NCBI GenBank assembly: GCA_013822725.1
Contig: PNKX01000020.1
Span: 35,617-99,616 of the forward strand
Reading direction: 5' to 3'
Length of the DNA: 64,000 nt
From: Pirellula sp.
GTDB taxonomy: Bacteria > Planctomycetota > Planctomycetia > Pirellulales > Lacipirellulaceae
The position numbers were made by a program, and so were the translations under genes. Positions within the stretch are counted from its first letter, which is position 1. Each line of letters starts with the position of its first letter. The notes below the pieces were generated by a model. The model was not told the origin of the DNA and made no database searches. It saw only the letters and a program-made list of their open reading frames with translations. Below are positions 8,273-16,494 of the stretch, one piece after another.

Positions 8273-9196
8273 ATGGCGACGGTTGGATCCACCGCTACCC
8301 TCCCCGAACGGACGCGCCCGCTCACGATCGCGTGGGTCCGCGCCGCTGCGCCCACGGGCGTCATCGCTCTGCTAGTCGTCGGATCGATACTCCTCACCCG
8401 CCGCGCCGCCGGCGCATTCAGCGCGCATCTGCCGACGTTGCCGCTGCTGGCAACGATCGTGCTCACGGCAATGGTCATCCTCGGCGGCCGCGTCGCCTGG
8501 CGGCTCACCAGCCCGCCGCGCCGCCGCGAGCAATTGCAGTTCCGCGAACAGACCGTTGGCTGGGGCGGCACGCTCGCACTGGGGCTGATGTTCCTCGGCT
8601 GCTCGTTCCCGTCGTTCGGCTATTGGAACTGGCTCTGCTGGCTGCCGCTGATTATCGCCGACTACCTCCAGCGCGACTGGTTCTTCGAAACGGCCCCGCC
8701 CGCCTGGACGCCGCGCCTGCACGATCACGAGCCCAACTTGGCGCCGTGGCGTCCGCGCGGCGACAACGCCGAACCGTCTGCGCTCCTGCCGCTTGCGCCT
8801 GCCCGCGAGGAAGTGCGCGAGCACTACCCGCTGTTCGAGCGTGAGTTCGATGAAGCGACCGCCGACGAGGAACAGGGCGGCGAAACGCTCCCCTCCAACG
8901 TTCTCCAACAACTGACTCGCATCCGCAACGACGCCGGCGTCGAGTCGATCTTCGGTACGCTCCGCGCCGAATTCGCCGCGGGTCAACGCCACGCCACGCT
9001 CCACGTCGGCTTCTGCCCCCCCCTCGCCGACGCCCCCACGGTCGAAGCTGACCCCGCCGACGGCCCCGACGCCACGGTGAAAGTCATCCAAGCCTTCGCC
9101 CACGGTGCCCGGCTCGAAGTCAGACTCACCACCACCGCCGCCGAGCCCTGCTCCGTCCTCCTAGAGATCACCGCGGCGCCTGCCGACCACTCTTGA
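8273..9196 (+). CDS. Hypothetical membrane protein
   Basis: With ATG at 8273 the protein has 307 residues. The first 140 hold three hydrophobic segments: APTGVIALLVVGSILL, LPLLATIVLTAMVILGG, and a Trp/Phe/Cys-rich stretch LALGLMFLGCSFPSFGYWNW leading into a further hydrophobic turn. The remainder is soluble, acidic and rich in Ala and Pro. No known domain was recognised. The frame is open further upstream to 8114, but that extension crosses the palindrome at 8139. It sits between metK and ispF with repeats on both sides, so no operon is suggested. Confidence 0.6.
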   Translation: MATVGSTATLPERTRPLTIAWVRAAAPTGVIALLVVGSILLTRRAAGAFSAHLPTLPLLATIVLTAMVILGGRVAWRLTSPPRRREQLQFREQTVGWGGTLALGLMFLGCSFPSFGYWNWLCWLPLIIADYLQRDWFFETAPPAWTPRLHDHEPNLAPWRPRGDNAEPSALLPLAPAREEVREHYPLFEREFDEATADEEQGGETLPSNVLQQLTRIRNDAGVESIFGTLRAEFAAGQRHATLHVGFCPPLADAPTVEADPADGPDATVKVIQAFAHGARLEVRLTTTAAEPCSVLLEITAAPADHS

Positions 9197-9203
9197 AAAA
9201 TAC

Positions 9204-9418
9204 TTAACCGCCAAGGACGCCAAGGTTCGCCAAGGAAAGAAAAAGGGCCCCGCGAATCACGCGAATGAACGCGAATATAGAAAAGGAACGGACGTCTTCG
9301 TTTTTCATTCGCGCCCATTCGCGTGATTCGCGGGCTATCTGATCCTCCTCGTGCCCGTCGTGCCGTGGTGGTTCAATTCCCCGCATTTCCTTGGCGCTCT
9401 TGGCGTCCTTGGCGGTTG
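9204..9418. repeat. Family D long nested inverted repeat (D1)
   Basis: The outer left arm is CTTAACCGCCAAGGACGCC with further CGCCAAGG units; the right arm, TTGGCGCTCTTGGCGTCC and so on, is its complement. Nested inside (about 9252-9336) is a second inverted repeat, CGCGAATCACGCGAATG...CATTCGCGTGATTCGCG. Other family D copies are at 23240, 51547, 55451 and 63604. It fills most of the 309-bp gap before ispF. Confidence 0.85.
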
Positions 9419-9477
9419 CCTTTTTTGAAGCCTGAAACGCCCCCCAGGCTCGCCTGTTAGCCCCGGCAAATTCCCGC

Positions 9478-9483
9478 TATAAT
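9478..9483 (+). promoter_or_regulatory. Consensus -10 box (TATAAT) before ispF
   Basis: A perfect TATAAT with no good -35 box. Transcription would be expected to begin around 9490, right at the GGAGGG ribosome-binding site, leaving a very short leader. This bears on the ispF start choice. Confidence 0.45.
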
Positions 9484-9505
9484 CCGCGCGGAGGGACCCT
9501 GGGCA

Positions 9506-10000
9506 ATTCACGCAAACCAACTACGGATCGGACTGGGAGAGGATTCCCATCGCCTCGCGCCCGGCGGACCGCTGCGGTTGGGGGGCGTCGACGTGCCGCA
9601 CGACCGGCACGCCGTCGGCCATAGCGACGCCGACGTGCTGCTCCACGCCATCACCGACGCCCTGCTCGGCGCCGCCGGCTTGCCCGACATCGGCGTCCTG
9701 TTCCCGAACACGGAGGAAGCGAACCGCGGCCGCGACTCGGCCGACATGCTGCGACTGGCCTACGACCGCGTCACCGCCGCCGGCTACCGACTAGCCAACC
9801 TCGACGCCGTCGTCCACGCCCAACGCCCAAAACTCTCGCCACATAAAGCCGCGATCGTCGATCGCGTCGCCGCCATCCTCGGCGTCGAACCGAACCAAAT
9901 CAACTTGAAAGCAAAAACCGGCGAAGGCGTCGGGCCAGTCGGACAAGAAGAACTAATCGAAGCCCGCTGCGTGGCGCTACTAGAGAAAATCAAAACCTAA
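9506..10000 (+). CDS. ispF: 2-C-methyl-D-erythritol 2,4-cyclodiphosphate synthase, with a non-canonical start codon
   Basis: IspF converts CDP-ME 2-phosphate to MEcPP in the MEP isoprenoid pathway. The homology begins at RIGLGEDSHRLAPGG: the Asp-x-His zinc ligands (EDSH) lie upstream of the first in-frame ATG/GTG/TTG codon. Later signatures are GHSDADVLLHAITDALLGA, DIGVLFP and GVGPVGQEE. From the preceding in-frame stop (before 9465) to the zinc ligands there is no ATG, GTG or TTG. ATT at 9506 lies ten bases after GGAGGG (9490-9495) and gives a 164-residue protein of normal length. ATC at 9527 and CTG at 9533 are alternatives. An upstream sequencing error could also explain this. IspD, often adjacent or fused, is not here. 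Confidence 0.85.
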   Translation: MHANQLRIGLGEDSHRLAPGGPLRLGGVDVPHDRHAVGHSDADVLLHAITDALLGAAGLPDIGVLFPNTEEANRGRDSADMLRLAYDRVTAAGYRLANLDAVVHAQRPKLSPHKAAIVDRVAAILGVEPNQINLKAKTGEGVGPVGQEELIEARCVALLEKIKT

Positions 10001-10055
10001 AGCGTGCCACAGGCAACCAAATTCGGAAGCCAAGTTTTAGTCACACGAGCATTCA

Positions 10056-10197
10056 ACGAATAGGACGCGGATTTACACGGATTGAACGGATTTTCACGGA
10101 TCTGAAAGATGCCGTGAAGAACTCGACCACTCGTTCCCGGTTCCTAATTATCATACGCGTTAATCCGTCAAATCCGCGAAAATCCGCGTCCCATTCG
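10056..10197. repeat. Family C long inverted repeat (C1)
   Basis: Left arm GGACGCGGATTTACACGGAT plus further ACGGAT units; right arm TTAATCCG, AAATCCGCG, AAAATCCGCGTCC as its imperfect complement. Sister copies are at 12989 and 62089. It lies between ispF and cysS. Confidence 0.8.
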
Positions 10198-10211
10198 TCG
10201 CCATCCATCAC

Positions 10212-10239
10212 CGCTCCGGCGGGTCGTTGACCCGCGGCT
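10212..10239 (+). repeat. Family B 28-bp palindromic element (B1)
   Basis: It begins CGCTCCGGC and continues GGGTCGTTGACCCGCGGCT. It lies about 40 bp upstream of the cysS start in the sense orientation and is followed by short direct repeats of CTCAAAT up to the start codon. Confidence 0.8.
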
Positions 10240-10280
10240 ATCAAATCTCAAATCTGAGATCTCAAATCTCAAATCAACCC

Positions 10281-12065
10281 ATGCCCGCTGCTCCCCAAAC
10301 CCAATCGACCGCCGTGGAACTTTCCGCCCCGCATCCTACGCTCACCGTCTACAACACCCTCTCCAAAAAGAAGGAACCGTTCCGCACGGTTGAAGAGGGC
10401 AAGGTCGGCGTCTACCTCTGCGGCCCCACGGTCTACGACAAAGCCCACATCGGCCACATGGTCGGCCCGGTGATTTTTGACTGCATCAAGCGGTATCTGA
10501 AGTACTGCGGCTACCACGTCACCTGGGTGGTCAATATCACCGACGTCGACGACAAGCTGATCAACAAGGCGAACGATCGCGGCATCACAATGCTCGAAGT
10601 CGCCGAGGAAAACATCGCCGACTACAACGGCAACCTCGCGGCGCTGGGCGTCGATCAGATCGATCACTTCCCCCGCGCCACCGAGTGCATGCCGGAGATC
10701 ATCGCGATCGTCCAGTCGCTCATCGACAGCGGCTACGCCTACGAGTCCGAAGGGGACGTTTACTTCGACGTGACGAAGGATCGCGAATACGGCAAACTCT
10801 CGAACCGTTCGCTCGACCAGGTCCAAGGCGATGGTGGCGGCGGAGCCGAGCGGAAGCGCAGCTCCGCTGACTTCGCGCTCTGGAAGAGCGCCAAGCCCGG
10901 CGAGCCGGCGTGGGACAGCCCCTGGGCCAAGGGTCGCCCCGGATGGCACATCGAGTGCTCGGCGATGAGCAAGAAGTTGCTGGGCGAGACGTTCGACATC
11001 CACGGCGGCGGCCTCGACCTCGTCTTCCCCCACCACGAAAACGAAATCGCCCAAAGCGAATGCTGCCACGGCAAGACGTTCGCCACCTACTGGGCCCACA
11101 ACGGCCTCCTCCGCCGCGACGCCACCGCCGGCAAGATCGGCGGCCGCGCCGAACGCACAGGCGACACCCCCGGACTGGCCGCTTCAGCGGCCAGTAGCCC
11201 CGAAGAACAAGTCAGCGGCAAAATGAGCCGCTCCAAAGGCGCCGGCGGCCTCGCCGATCTCATCGCCAAGCAAGGCGGCGAACGAATCCGCTTCTTCCTC
11301 CTCCGCACGCACTACCGCAGCACGGTCCTCTTCAGCGAAGAGGCGATCGAAGAAGCCGCGATCGGCCTCGAAGCGTTCTACCGCCTCTTCAAGCGCTACC
11401 ATCGCATCACCAAGGGCGACTTCTATCACCTCCAAGCCCGCGCTCACCGCACCGAGGGCGATACGCAGCCGACCGGCAACGCCGCGCTCGACGCCGCCGC
11501 GGCCTGCAAAGCAAAGTTCATCACCGCGATGGACGACGACTTCAACACCGGCGGCGCCATCGGCGAGTTGTTCGAACTTGCGAAGATCGCCAATCGCTAC
11601 TGCGATGAAAATAACCTCGAAGGCGGCGGCGCCGACAACGCCACGATCGGTGATCTGACGCTGCTCATGGCGACAATCAAAGAACTCGCCAACATCCTCG
11701 GCATCTTCCTGCATCCCCCGATTCTGGCGGGGGGCGGCGGCGATGAAACGCTCGGCAAAGTGATGCCGCTGGTGATCGAACTCCGCGCCGAGGCTCGCGC
11801 CGCAAAGAACTTCGCCGTGGCCGACGCCATCCGCGACGGGCTCGCCCCCACGGGCGTGAAACTCGAAGACCGCGCCGGCGGCACCGAGTGGACCGGCGGC
11901 GGCGACGGCGCCATCGATAAAGTGATGGCGATGCTGATCGACCTGCGGCAGACGGCTCGCAAAAACAAAGATTTCAAAACCAGCGACGCGATTCGTGACC
12001 GTCTCGCAGCGGTTGGCGTGATTTTGGAGGATCGCTCCGGCGGAACGGAATGGACGCGGGCGTGA
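10281..12065 (+). CDS. cysS: Cysteinyl-tRNA synthetase with duplicated C-terminal module
   Basis: A 594-residue class I synthetase (usual length about 460-500) that charges tRNA-Cys. The HIGH motif is in CGPTVYDKAHIGH, zinc-site residues include WHIECSAM and FPHHENEIAQSE, and the KMSKS loop is KMSRSKG. Two features lengthen it. Between the WAHNG motif and KMSRS is an insert of about 30 residues (GKIGG through SSPEEQ) that contains a DNA palindrome at 11174-11195. The C-terminus carries a tandem duplication: AKNFAVADAIRDGLA...LEDRAGGTEW and then KDFKTSDAIRDRLA...LEDRSGGTEW. The ATG at 10281 has no strong ribosome-binding site; a longer open frame upstream runs through repeats. Confidence 0.93.
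   Translation: MPAAPQTQSTAVELSAPHPTLTVYNTLSKKKEPFRTVEEGKVGVYLCGPTVYDKAHIGHMVGPVIFDCIKRYLKYCGYHVTWVVNITDVDDKLINKANDRGITMLEVAEENIADYNGNLAALGVDQIDHFPRATECMPEIIAIVQSLIDSGYAYESEGDVYFDVTKDREYGKLSNRSLDQVQGDGGGGAERKRSSADFALWKSAKPGEPAWDSPWAKGRPGWHIECSAMSKKLLGETFDIHGGGLDLVFPHHENEIAQSECCHGKTFATYWAHNGLLRRDATAGKIGGRAERTGDTPGLAASAASSPEEQVSGKMSRSKGAGGLADLIAKQGGERIRFFLLRTHYRSTVLFSEEAIEEAAIGLEAFYRLFKRYHRITKGDFYHLQARAHRTEGDTQPTGNAALDAAAACKAKFITAMDDDFNTGGAIGELFELAKIANRYCDENNLEGGGADNATIGDLTLLMATIKELANILGIFLHPPILAGGGGDETLGKVMPLVIELRAEARAAKNFAVADAIRDGLAPTGVKLEDRAGGTEWTGGGDGAIDKVMAMLIDLRQTARKNKDFKTSDAIRDRLAAVGVILEDRSGGTEWTRA
11174..11195. repeat. Palindrome within the cysS coding sequence
   Basis: ACTGGCCGCT-TC-AGCGGCCAGT, a 22-bp perfect inverted repeat, read in frame as GLAASAASS between the catalytic domain and the KMSRS loop. 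It matches the intergenic palindrome at 8139 except for compensating Y/R changes, so the fold is conserved. Confidence 0.75.
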
Positions 12066-12098
12066 GTTAATCGAAACCTCGCTGAATAAGAACGCTGC

Positions 12099-12371
12099 AT
12101 GAAACTCAAGTTCTCAATTCGCGGGCTGTTAATTTCGACGTCAGCTATCGCTGTCTTACTAGGTTACGGCCAAGTGCGACGTCAACGGATCTTGTCAGAC
12201 GTGGAAGCGCTCAAGTCCAGGAACGTAATAATCGAGGCTCCTCACGATGCAATCGATTTCTTGTGGCAGCGAGTTCCGGAGCAGGCATACGTTTGGCTTT
12301 ACGACCCAGAAGTAGGAAAGCAAGTCGAAAGGCTTGGCGTTCGAGATTTCACCTGGACATGTCAACGCTAA
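12099..12371 (+). CDS. Small hypothetical protein with N-terminal membrane anchor
   Basis: A 90-residue protein that begins MKLKFSIRGLLISTSAIAVLLGYG: a short basic segment and one hydrophobic helix. A predicted cytoplasmic or periplasmic tail with several Trp and Arg follows. The F-S-[IL]-R-x-LL opening followed by a hydrophobic stretch is typical of a large set of planctomycete small proteins of unknown function. It is noticeably AT-richer than the flanking cysS and ruvC. No pathway role can be inferred. Confidence 0.6.
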   Translation: MKLKFSIRGLLISTSAIAVLLGYGQVRRQRILSDVEALKSRNVIIEAPHDAIDFLWQRVPEQAYVWLYDPEVGKQVERLGVRDFTWTCQR

Positions 12372-12421
12372 ACGCCGCGCGATAGGTTCTTAACTAGCTG
12401 AAGAACGGTGAAGTTCAACGC

Positions 12422-12958
12422 ATGCGCATCCTCGGCATCGATCCTGGCCTCAACACCACCGGTTACGGCGTGCTCGAAATCGTCAACCGGAAGGTGCGGC
12501 TCGTCGAAGCCGGCGTCGTCCGCGGCAAGACGAAGGGTTCGCTCACCGCCCGCGTCCGCGAGATCCACGAAGGCGTCTCCGACGTCATCGCCTCGCTCAA
12601 GCCGCAGGTCCTCGCGCTCGAAAAGATTTACGCCCACTACGATCGCCCGACCACCGCGATCCTCATGGGCCACGCCCGCGGCGTGATCGTCCTCGCGGCG
12701 GCCCAAGCGGGAATCGACGTCCACGACTACGCGGCGACGCAGGTGAAGAAGTCGCTGACAGACAACGGCCGCGCGCCGAAGTCACAAATGCAACTCGCCG
12801 TGCAGCGCGAACTGCGGCTCTCCACCCTCCCAGAACCCGCGGACGTGGCCGACGCGCTGGCGATCGCGCTCTGTCACATCTATTCGTCGCCCGTCTCCGC
12901 AGGCGGGTTGCGATTGGACGTGATCGTGAAGTCCAGCGTAACGCCCCCCCGTGCGTAA
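12422..12958 (+). CDS. ruvC: Holliday junction resolvase RuvC
   Basis: A 178-residue endonuclease that cuts Holliday junctions symmetrically, together with RuvAB. The four catalytic acidic residues are visible: Asp7 in ILGIDPGLNTTGYG, Glu in LALEKIYAH, and the Asp pair in DVADALAIALCH. The length is normal. It precedes ruvA by about 270 bp, a gap filled by repeats C2 and B2. ruvB follows 2.7 kb later, so the ruv genes are clustered but interrupted by an unrelated hydrolase and a PrsW-type gene. Confidence 0.95.
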   Translation: MRILGIDPGLNTTGYGVLEIVNRKVRLVEAGVVRGKTKGSLTARVREIHEGVSDVIASLKPQVLALEKIYAHYDRPTTAILMGHARGVIVLAAAQAGIDVHDYAATQVKKSLTDNGRAPKSQMQLAVQRELRLSTLPEPADVADALAIALCHIYSSPVSAGGLRLDVIVKSSVTPPRA

Positions 12959-12988
12959 GAAATTCATGTTTAGTCTCGTGCGCTGCAA

Positions 12989-13132
12989 AGAATGGGACGC
13001 GGATTTACACGGATTCAACGGATAGACGCGGATCAATGCAATGATTTCATAAATAGTGTTATCGGCGAACAACCTCACTTCGAATTGATCCGTGTTAATC
13101 CGCTAAATCCGCGAAAATCCGCGTCCTATTCG
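12989..13132. repeat. Family C long inverted repeat (C2)
   Basis: Left arm GGGACGCGGATTTACACGGA; right arm TTAATCCGCTAAATCCGCG and AAAATCCGCGTCC. The spacer between the arms is AT-rich and unlike that of C1, while the arms are nearly identical to C1. Confidence 0.8.
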
Positions 13133-13158
13133 TTCTTGTAATTAACCCTTTCGACTAC

Positions 13159-13186
13159 CGCTCCGACGGGTCGTTGACCCGCGGCT
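13159..13186 (+). repeat. Family B palindromic element (B2)
   Basis: CGCTCCGAC followed by GGGTCGTTGACCCGCGGCT, about 40 bp upstream of ruvA in the sense orientation. Short repeats of CTCGCAACT fill the space up to the start codon, as CTCAAAT repeats do after B1. Confidence 0.8.
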
Positions 13187-13226
13187 ACAAAACTCGCAAC
13201 TCGCGCCTCGCAACTCAAAACTCCTA

Positions 13227-13853
13227 ATGATCACCAAAATCACCGGCATCCCCATCACCGTCTCCGGCGACATCCTCACCCTCGCCGTCGGCGCCTTCGA
13301 ATACGAAGTCCTGATCCCCGAATTCACTCGCCGACAGTTGCAGGCGCAGATTGGTCACCAGACGAGCCTCCATACGATCGAGTATCTCGAAGGGAACCAG
13401 ATGGCCAGCCGCCTTACCCCGCGGCTGGTCGGGTTTCTCAACCCGATCGAGCGCGAGTTTTTCGAACTCTTCTGCCAGGTCGACGGCGTCGGCGTGAAAA
13501 AAGCGCTCCGGTCGATGGTGCGACCTGTCCAAGAAGTCGCCGCGCTGATCGAAGATCAAGATGCGAAGGGTCTCGCCGCGCTGCCTGGCATCGGCCCGGC
13601 GACAGCGGAGCGGGTGATCGCGAAGCTCCGCCGCAAAGTGCCGAAGTTCGCCCTGCTGGTCGGCCGCGACCTGCCGGCCGACATTGCCACCGAACGAGAT
13701 GTCCTGAGCGAAACGTTTGACGCCCTGCGCGCCCTCGGCCACGGCGAATCGGAAGCCCGCAAGTTGCTCGACGATGCGTTGGGCCGTAAGAAGAAATACA
13801 AGGACGTCGACGAAATGCTGCGGGCCGTTTACGAACAACGGCAGGGAGGCTGA
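13227..13853 (+). CDS. ruvA: Holliday junction branch migration protein RuvA
   Basis: A 208-residue protein that binds four-way junctions as a tetramer and loads the RuvB motor. It has an N-terminal OB-fold domain (MITKITGI to about residue 65) and two helix-hairpin-helix motifs, VDGVGVKKALRSM and LPGIGPATAERVIAKL. The C-terminal RuvB-contacting helix bundle is DALRALGHGESEARKLL. Normal length. The ATG directly follows a leader of short direct repeats. Confidence 0.95.
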   Translation: MITKITGIPITVSGDILTLAVGAFEYEVLIPEFTRRQLQAQIGHQTSLHTIEYLEGNQMASRLTPRLVGFLNPIEREFFELFCQVDGVGVKKALRSMVRPVQEVAALIEDQDAKGLAALPGIGPATAERVIAKLRRKVPKFALLVGRDLPADIATERDVLSETFDALRALGHGESEARKLLDDALGRKKKYKDVDEMLRAVYEQRQGG

Positions 13854-13906
13854 GTCCATCGACTCCGTCGCCTGACGACTTTGTAACGGTTTGAATTCGG
13901 GAAGGA

Positions 13907-14083
13907 TGAACCACGAAAAAGACGAAAGAAACGAAAAACAAAATCGAGAAAAAAGTTACCGCGAATCACGCGAATTGACGCGAATGAAATTCAACGACTT
14001 CTCGCTTTTATTCGCGCAGATTCGCGTGATTCGCGGTTAATGTCTTCCCATTTCCTTTCGTTCCTTTCGTCTTTTTCGTGGCT
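13907..14083. repeat. Nested long inverted repeat (CCACGAAAAAGACGAAAG type)
   Basis: Outer arms GAACCACGAAAAAGACGAAA and CTTTCGTCTTTTTCGTGGC; inner arms CGCGAATCACGCGAATTGACG and its complement ATTCGCGTGATTCGCGG (13961-14038). The inner pair is the same sequence that is nested in D1 and D4. It occupies the 318-bp gap between ruvA and the hydrolase. Confidence 0.85.
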
Positions 14084-14171
14084 AAATGTCTTTCCCCTGG
14101 AACTCTCGCAAATCACCGCCTCCCGCGCCGACTCGTAACGGAAATTCGACCAATCCGCTTCTGGAACTAGA

Positions 14172-15053
14172 ATGGAGATATCACCCCCTTTGGTGAAGGC
14201 TGGCCGCCGCGTTCGTCGCATCGTCCTGCCGCTCCTTTTCTCATACTTGGCGCTCGTAGTCATGCTCAGTCTGGTTGAACGCTGGCTCGTCTATCCGGCC
14301 CCGCGGGCTCACGAGGGAGATTGGGTCGCCGCCGACTTTCTGCACGAAGACATTCAGTTCGCCGGCGCCGACGGAGCGAAACTCCACGGCTGGTACGTTC
14401 CCCACCCGAACCCTAAGGCCGTCGTCCTCTTTTGCCACGGCAACGGCGAGAACGTCGCCGAACTGCGCCCGCTGCTCGAACTCCTCCACGACCGCACCGA
14501 CGTCTCCATCTTCGCGTGGGACTATCGCGGCTACGGCAAGAGCGAAGGGAAGCCGCAAGAAAGCAACCTGCTCGCCGACGCCCGCGCCGCACAACTCGTG
14601 CTGGCCAAACGCGCCGGCGTCGAGCCGAGCGACATCGTCGTCTATGGCCGCTCGCTCGGCGGCGCCGTCGCCGTCGGCCTCGCCGCGGAACACCCCGTGC
14701 GCGGCATGGTGCTGGAGCGGACCTTCGCCGACATGGTCGAGACGGCCGCCTACCACTTCCCCTGGCTGCCGGTCCGCTGGGTGATGAAGAACCGCTATCC
14801 CTCGATCGAACGCATCGTCACCTACCGCGGCCCCCTCTTCCAAAGCCACGGCACCGCCGACGAAGTGGTGCCGTTCGAGATGGGGAAGCGGCTCTTCGAC
14901 GCCGCAACCACCGCGAAGAAAACGTTCTTCGTCGTCGAAGAGGGGAGCCACAACGCCCCGCAACCGCCCGAGTACTACAAAGCCCTCGGTGAATTCTTCG
15001 ACTCGCTACCCGCGTTGAGCCAAGGCCAACGCGAACACGTCGCCGCGGGGTAG
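14172..15053 (+). CDS. Membrane-anchored alpha/beta hydrolase
   Basis: A 293-residue protein. An N-terminal hydrophobic helix (RIVLPLLFSYLALVVMLSLV) is followed by an alpha/beta hydrolase domain of the kind seen in the BEM46/ABHD13 group. HGNGENVAEL forms the oxyanion strand region, GRSLGG holds the nucleophile Ser, HGTADEVVP holds the Asp, and GSHNAP holds the His. The substrate is unknown; esterase or thioesterase activity on lipids is the usual assumption. It sits between ruvA and ruvB without obvious functional link. The start codon follows GGAG-like sequence weakly. Confidence 0.85.
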   Translation: MEISPPLVKAGRRVRRIVLPLLFSYLALVVMLSLVERWLVYPAPRAHEGDWVAADFLHEDIQFAGADGAKLHGWYVPHPNPKAVVLFCHGNGENVAELRPLLELLHDRTDVSIFAWDYRGYGKSEGKPQESNLLADARAAQLVLAKRAGVEPSDIVVYGRSLGGAVAVGLAAEHPVRGMVLERTFADMVETAAYHFPWLPVRWVMKNRYPSIERIVTYRGPLFQSHGTADEVVPFEMGKRLFDAATTAKKTFFVVEEGSHNAPQPPEYYKALGEFFDSLPALSQGQREHVAAG

Positions 15054-15082
15054 CCACGGATCAACGGCCCGCCGAAGCGAAT

Positions 15083-15176
15083 TGATTTATGATTTAGGAT
15101 GTATGATTTCAGATTTGAAGAGGCGGCAACCAATTCGCCAGCACATCCTAAATCTCAAATCCTAAATCATAAATCT
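15083..15176. repeat. AT-rich inverted repeat with TTTATGATTTAGGAT arms
   Basis: Left arm TGATTTATGATTTAGGAT(G), right arm (C)ATCCTAAAT...TCCTAAATCATAAAT. The arms consist of 8-9-nt quasi-repeats. It lies between two convergent genes and could fold as a bidirectional hairpin. Confidence 0.7.
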
Positions 15177-15185
15177 CCTCAATTC

Positions 15186-15213
15186 CGCTCTGGCGGGTCG
15201 TTGAGCCGCGGCT
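15186..15213 (+). repeat. Family B palindromic element (B3)
   Basis: CGCTCTGGC followed by GGGTCGTTGAGCCGCGGCT. It lies immediately beyond the stop codon of the minus-strand PrsW gene. Confidence 0.7.
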
Positions 15214-15215
15214 CC

Positions 15216-16364
15216 TCACACCGTCACCATCGTCTCAGGCATCTCACGCAAAAACAGATACGCCATCAGCGACATCGACAGCACCTGCCCTGCCAGAGCA
15301 TCGCATGCCGCTTGGAACCCTAGCTGCCAGCTCACGTAGGCAAACGTCGCCGCCGTCACCATCGATGTCCCCGCCAAGAACGTCGCGCTCAAGCTCACCG
15401 GTTCGCTGCTAGACGGACGCAAGTCGCGCAGCTCGCGAAAGAACTGGTAGACCACCAGGGCGAAGGCGATCATGCCTACCATGCTGAACTCGCCAAAGGC
15501 CGGCACCACAATCGCCGCGTCGTACAGCCCATGCGCCGCGACCATCAGCCCGATCACTAACAGCGTCTGCGGTCCCCACCCTTTCGGATCGCGCGCGGCC
15601 CGGTACAACGCCAAGCCCGCCAGCCCCGTGAGCGTCATGTGAAACGGGTTCGCCGTGAGATAACGCCCCACCGCTTCCAACCCGCTACTCCCATGAAAAT
15701 AAGTCACGTTCTCGATGAAGGCGAACCCCAGCCCCACCGAGGCCGCCGTGAGCATCGCAATCAAGTCGCCGCGAACCCAAAGCAGCAACGGGATGAGCGG
15801 CACAAAGCAAAGCAGCTTCGCGCCCTCCTCGGGAAGTCCGACGCCTAACACAAAGAAGCGAATTCCCTCTACCAGTTCCGCCGACTCCGCCAGGCCAAGT
15901 CGCCGCTCCAGCCACATGCTGAAAAAATGCGTCGGCCAGATGCTCAGGCATCCCATCGCGAATCCGCCGAGCATCAGCCACAGCTTCGCGTCGCGTACAG
16001 CTCGCACTTGCGCCGCCTGCAAACAAAAGATTAGCCAGCAAATCCCCGCAAAGGCTGCAAGCACCAGCGGCGCGGGATTCGCCATTCGCTGAAACGCCAC
16101 CGCCGGCAACGCCCACCACACTTCACGCCAGGATCCCTCATCCGCGAGCGCTTCCAACTTCTCAACGGCATCCTCCCCACCCCCGGCTCCATCCTCCTCG
16201 TCCGGCGCCAGCACCATATTCGCGCCGCCCCCAGCGCCGCGCAGAAAGTGCGCCCCCATCCCGCCGAAAATCCCCGCCGCCAGAATCGCGAACACCATCT
16301 GCCACAGAAACTGCGGATTCCGCGTCTTCCGCCGCAGATAGTTTCGCCAGTTTCGCTCAGCCAT
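15216..16364 (-). CDS. PrsW-family intramembrane protease
   Basis: With ATG at 16364 (GGAG seven bases upstream) the protein has 382 residues and about nine hydrophobic segments. Signature motifs of the PrsW/CAAX-like superfamily are present: LPEEGAKLL (EExxK type), GFAFIENVTYF (FxxxEN type), a conserved His in NPFHMTLTG and HGLYDAA. In Bacillus PrsW cleaves the anti-sigma factor RsiW; related planctomycete proteins have no assigned substrate. The first 120 residues include one transmembrane helix and an acidic loop not shared with the core family. No sigma or anti-sigma gene is adjacent. It is convergent with the alpha/beta hydrolase gene. Confidence 0.8.
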   Translation of the reverse strand: MAERNWRNYLRRKTRNPQFLWQMVFAILAAGIFGGMGAHFLRGAGGGANMVLAPDEEDGAGGGEDAVEKLEALADEGSWREVWWALPAVAFQRMANPAPLVLAAFAGICWLIFCLQAAQVRAVRDAKLWLMLGGFAMGCLSIWPTHFFSMWLERRLGLAESAELVEGIRFFVLGVGLPEEGAKLLCFVPLIPLLLWVRGDLIAMLTAASVGLGFAFIENVTYFHGSSGLEAVGRYLTANPFHMTLTGLAGLALYRAARDPKGWGPQTLLVIGLMVAAHGLYDAAIVVPAFGEFSMVGMIAFALVVYQFFRELRDLRPSSSEPVSLSATFLAGTSMVTAATFAYVSWQLGFQAACDALAGQVLSMSLMAYLFLREMPETMVTV

Positions 16365-16494
16365 CGCTCCGCCCCATTGCTCGCACCCCGCCGCTCGCGG
16401 CTTAGCGCCCCCGTTTCGCGGTTCACTTCTCCCGCAATCTTCGGGTATAGTACCACCAGCGGTAGCGTACATGCGTTCAGAAACTTCACAAGTC

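Noticed and set aside
9204..9418. Regularly spaced GCCAAGG words as a possible CRISPR array
   Set aside because: The units are contiguous 9-nt words in two complementary arms, with no unique spacers of 30-40 bp and no cas genes nearby.
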